A DNA stretch of 64,000 nt from Starkeya sp. ORNL1 (GTDB taxonomy: Bacteria; Pseudomonadota; Alphaproteobacteria; Rhizobiales; Xanthobacteraceae). Under the pieces are notes generated by a model. The model worked only from the letters and a program-made list of their open reading frames with translations. It was not told where the DNA came from and did no database searches. The position numbers were made by a program, and so were the translations under genes. The DNA is taken from the NCBI RefSeq assembly GCF_012971745.1, contig NZ_CP048834.1, positions 1,302,001 through 1,366,000 on the forward strand. The letters are read 5' to 3'. The stretch's first letter is position 1; the number at the start of each line of letters is the position of its first letter. Of the stretch, positions 61,923 through 64,000 are shown piece after piece.

Positions 61923-62071
61923 TTAATTGGCGGGTGGAGCCGACCTGCAGCTCCGCCCCGCGGGATAACCCCCGAACACATCGGTGAAGGTCGGGCCTTC
62001 ATCTGTTCGTGGACCATCGAAGATGTCTGCGCCTGCACGACCGATAGAGGCATGATCCAAGGATAAAGACG

Positions 62072-63070
62072 ATGCTCAATAAAGTTCTCGGCCGGCGCGT
62101 CGCCGGACTGGTCTGCGGCACGGTGATGGCGGCCATGATTGCGCCCCTTGCCACCTCGTCCGCCTTCGCCGGCAAGATCTCGATCGGCCACACCATCTGG
62201 GTCGGCTACGGCCCGCTCTATCTGGCCCGCGAGCTCGGCTACTTCAAGGAAAACGGCGTCGATGTCGACTTCCAGGTGGTGGATGATTCCGCGCTCGCCA
62301 TGGCGGCGCAGGCCGCCGGCAAGCTCGACGGCACTGCCACCACGGTCGACGAGATCCTGAAGTACCGCTCCGACAATTTCTGCTTCAAGGCGGTCGCGGT
62401 GTTCGATGAAAGCCATGGCGGCGACGGCATGGTCTCGCTCGACAGCATCAAGGGCCTGCCCGACCTCAAGGGCAAGACCGTGGCGCTGAACGAGGGCTCC
62501 ACCTCGCAGTTCTGGTTCTCCTATCTGCTCAAGAAGCAGGGCATCCCGCTCAAGGATGTCACCGTGCTGAACATGAGCGCGGACGCCGCCGCCGCCGCCT
62601 TCATCGCCGGTCAGGTCCCAGTCGCCGTGACCTGGGAGCCGAACCTGACGCTGGTGAAGACCAAGAAGGTCGGCAAGGTGCTGATGGACAGCGCCGCCAC
62701 CCCGGGCGTGATCGTCGACGTGCTGGAGATCTCCTGCAAGGTGCTGGAAGAGCGGCCGAACGACGTGAAGGGCTTCGTCGCCGCGCTGCAGAAGGCGGTC
62801 GACTACATCAAGACCAACCCCGACAAGGCCTACGCCATCATGGCCAAGGGCGTCGGCGGTTATCTCAAGGAGCCCAAGGACTTCGCCGACGCCGCCTCGG
62901 GCGTGAAGTTCTACGACAAGCCGATGACGATCTCCTATCTCGGCACCAAGGAGAAGCCGGGCCAGATCGCCGACGTGATCAAGCTCGGCAATGAAATCTG
63001 GTCCGACCTCGGCAAGATGAAGACCACGATCGACTACCACGCCGTGATCGATCCCGGCTTCACCCAGTGA
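62072..63070 (+). CDS. NitT/TauT-family ABC transporter substrate-binding protein
   Basis: A 332-residue periplasmic protein. A signal peptide is cleaved near SSAFAGK. The binding fold opens ISIGHTIWVGYGPLYLARELGYFKENGVDV, the hallmark of the NMT1/SsuA/NitT group, with GKLDGTATTVDEILKY and VALNEGSTSQFWFSYLL. Substrates of this group include nitrate, taurine, sulfonates, pyrimidines and aromatic acids. AAGGATAAAG precedes the ATG. It is preceded by a sigma-54 promoter, implying nitrogen-limited expression, and divergent from the HpaB-like/M20 pair. Confidence 0.93.
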   Translation: MLNKVLGRRVAGLVCGTVMAAMIAPLATSSAFAGKISIGHTIWVGYGPLYLARELGYFKENGVDVDFQVVDDSALAMAAQAAGKLDGTATTVDEILKYRSDNFCFKAVAVFDESHGGDGMVSLDSIKGLPDLKGKTVALNEGSTSQFWFSYLLKKQGIPLKDVTVLNMSADAAAAAFIAGQVPVAVTWEPNLTLVKTKKVGKVLMDSAATPGVIVDVLEISCKVLEERPNDVKGFVAALQKAVDYIKTNPDKAYAIMAKGVGGYLKEPKDFADAASGVKFYDKPMTISYLGTKEKPGQIADVIKLGNEIWSDLGKMKTTIDYHAVIDPGFTQ

Positions 63071-63091
63071 TCCATCCCTGAGCCGAACATT

Positions 63092-63117
63092 CCGGGCGCG
63101 GGCCTGCCTGCGCCCGG
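63092..63117 (+). promoter_or_regulatory. Intercistronic hairpin between binding-protein and permease genes
   Basis: Perfect 8-bp stem CCGGGCGC (63092-63099) / GCGCCCGG (63110-63117) with a 10-base loop and no T-run. Such stems after binding-protein genes commonly protect the upstream mRNA from 3' decay, giving more binding protein than permease. Confidence 0.5.
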
Positions 63118-63142
63118 ACCTCTCAGACCTTCAGGTTGTTGA

Positions 63143-63946
63143 ATGGCGCGCAAACGTTCCCTGATCGATCTCTGCCTGACCCCCAAGGCCGATGTGCCGG
63201 GCTCGCTCAAATTCGTCATATCCGCCGCGGTGTGGCTCACGGTGATCGCGGTGTGGTCGCTGCTGACCTATGGCGGCTTCATGCAGGATATCTTCCTGCC
63301 TTCTCCCTCCGCCGTGACCGGTGCGTTCTTCCGCCTGCTGGGTGATGGCACGCTCGCCGAGCACATCTGGGCCAGCCTCCAGGTGGTGGTGATCGGGTTC
63401 GTCATCTCGTCGATCATCGCGGTGCCGCTCGGCCTGCTGATGGGCACGTTCCGGGTCGTGCAGGCCGGGCTCGAGCCGCTGGTGAACTTCATCCGCTATC
63501 TGCCGGTTACCTCTTTCGTACCGCTGTTCATCCTGTGGATCGGCATCGGCATCGAGCAGCGCATCGCCGTCATCTTCTTCGGCACCTTCTTCCAGCAACT
63601 GGTGATGATCGCCGATGTCTCGCGCGGCGTGTCGAAGGACCTCCTGAACGCCTCCTACACGCTCGGCGCCAGCCGGCGGGACGCGCTGCTGCATGTGCTG
63701 ACCCCGGCGGCGCTGCCCGGCATCATCGACACGCTGCGCATCACCATGGGCTGGGCCTGGACCTATCTGGTGGTCGCCGAACTCGTCGCCGCCTCCTCGG
63801 GCCTCGGCTATATCAGCATGAAGGCGATGCGCGGCTTCCAGGTCGACGTGATCTTCCTCGCCATCGCGGTCATCGGCCTGCTCGGCCTGTTCACCGACCT
63901 GATCTTCCGGGTGATCCGCATGAAAATGGTCGGCTGGGCGCAGTGA
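63143..63946 (+). CDS. ABC transporter permease (SsuC/NitT-TauT type)
   Basis: A 267-residue permease with six membrane segments (FVISAAVWLTVIAVWSLLTY first) and the family motif DIFLPSPSAVTGAFFRLL. EAA loop: LNASYTLGASRRDALLHVLTPAALPGIIDTLR at residues about 174-205. It also has SGLGYISMKAMRGFQ, typical of SsuC/TauC/ThiX proteins. It is the channel for the binding protein 72 bp upstream; an ATP-binding gene is expected just beyond the window. Confidence 0.93.
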   Translation: MARKRSLIDLCLTPKADVPGSLKFVISAAVWLTVIAVWSLLTYGGFMQDIFLPSPSAVTGAFFRLLGDGTLAEHIWASLQVVVIGFVISSIIAVPLGLLMGTFRVVQAGLEPLVNFIRYLPVTSFVPLFILWIGIGIEQRIAVIFFGTFFQQLVMIADVSRGVSKDLLNASYTLGASRRDALLHVLTPAALPGIIDTLRITMGWAWTYLVVAELVAASSGLGYISMKAMRGFQVDVIFLAIAVIGLLGLFTDLIFRVIRMKMVGWAQ

Positions 63947-63961
63947 CGCCCGGTGCCGAGC

Positions 63962-64000
63962 ATGTCGGGCACGAGGCCCTTCCTCCAGATGATGAAAACG
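63962..64000 (+). CDS. Possible start of the next transporter gene (partial)
   Basis: An ATG 15 bp after the permease stop opens a frame reading MSGTRPFLQMMKT to the window end. Position suggests the ATP-binding subunit of the same transporter, but the 13 residues carry no diagnostic motif. Confidence 0.3.
   Translation, partial: MSGTRPFLQMMKT

Larger units (their letters stand above)
61327..62071. other. Long divergent regulatory region between the HpaB-like gene and the ABC transporter
   Basis: A 745-bp gap with no supported gene. It contains an AT-rich stretch near 61370-61405 close to the HpaB-like start, a family-D palindrome (61473-61557) and a strong sigma-54 promoter (61905-61922). 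About 140 nt of untranslated leader precede the binding-protein gene. Confidence 0.6.

Noticed and set aside
1..64000. CRISPR arrays, tRNA or rRNA genes, prophage and integrase genes
   Set aside because: I looked for regular direct repeats with spacers, cloverleaf-like intergenic sequence and integrase motifs and saw none; a tRNA search program would be the decisive test for missed tRNAs.

Overview
The window is high-GC, densely coded chromosomal DNA from an alphaproteobacterium, most likely a member of the Hyphomicrobiales (Xanthobacteraceae-like). This placement is inferred from gene order: lptD-surA-pdxA-rsmA, fabD-fabG-acpP-fabF-mltG-yicC-gmk, rpsF-rpsR-DUF2232-rplI and dnaB-alr-radA-cvpA-purF. 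It is also inferred from the many short palindromic intergenic repeats. I see no tRNA, rRNA, CRISPR array or prophage.

Region 1 to 30.9 kb is mostly core genome. It starts with the 3' end of lptD, then surA, pdxA and rsmA, and a phosphoenolpyruvate mutase/isocitrate lyase-family gene. An IS110-family element follows (about 4436-5610). The fatty-acid synthesis cluster runs on the minus strand from fabD to fabF and continues into mltG, yicC and gmk. On the plus strand come an SDR-DoxX fusion with a DUF2269 gene, the S6/S18/L9 ribosomal operon, a cyclopropane-fatty-acid synthase-type methyltransferase, then dnaB-alr-radA, cvpA, purF, a VOC protein and an SDR. A minus-strand run nnrU-panB-TPR protein-lipoprotein-der closes this part.

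Region 31 to 46 kb is more accessory. It holds a higBA-type toxin-antitoxin locus with tandem 17-bp operators and an apparently frameshifted toxin, an L,D-transpeptidase, a GGDEF protein, an ArcD-like antiporter, prfC, an O-antigen-ligase-like protein, small exported proteins, and a complete 2-aminoethylphosphonate transporter (phnSTUV) with no catabolic partner in view. A lower-GC stretch carries an orphan 101-residue gene.

Region 46 to 64 kb carries a YhaO/YhaN (Mre11/Rad50-like) pair, an HD-domain hydrolase and formyl-CoA:oxalate CoA-transferase. Next are a GlxA-type regulator and a DoxX/TPR/Tat-exported metallo-beta-lactamase cluster that is divergent from an ECF sigma/anti-sigma pair. 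The last part is a divergent catabolic module: an HpaB-like flavin monooxygenase overlapping an M20 (ArgE-like) amidohydrolase on one side, and a NitT/TauT-type ABC transporter on the other. The transporter is preceded by an excellent sigma-54 (-24/-12) promoter, which points to nitrogen-controlled uptake and breakdown of an unidentified nitrogen-containing substrate. This is my best candidate for an undescribed system in the window.

All calls rest on reading motifs, gene order and base composition; no database search was run. Start codons were moved from the longest ORF where a ribosome-binding site, an operon overlap or family length argued for it.
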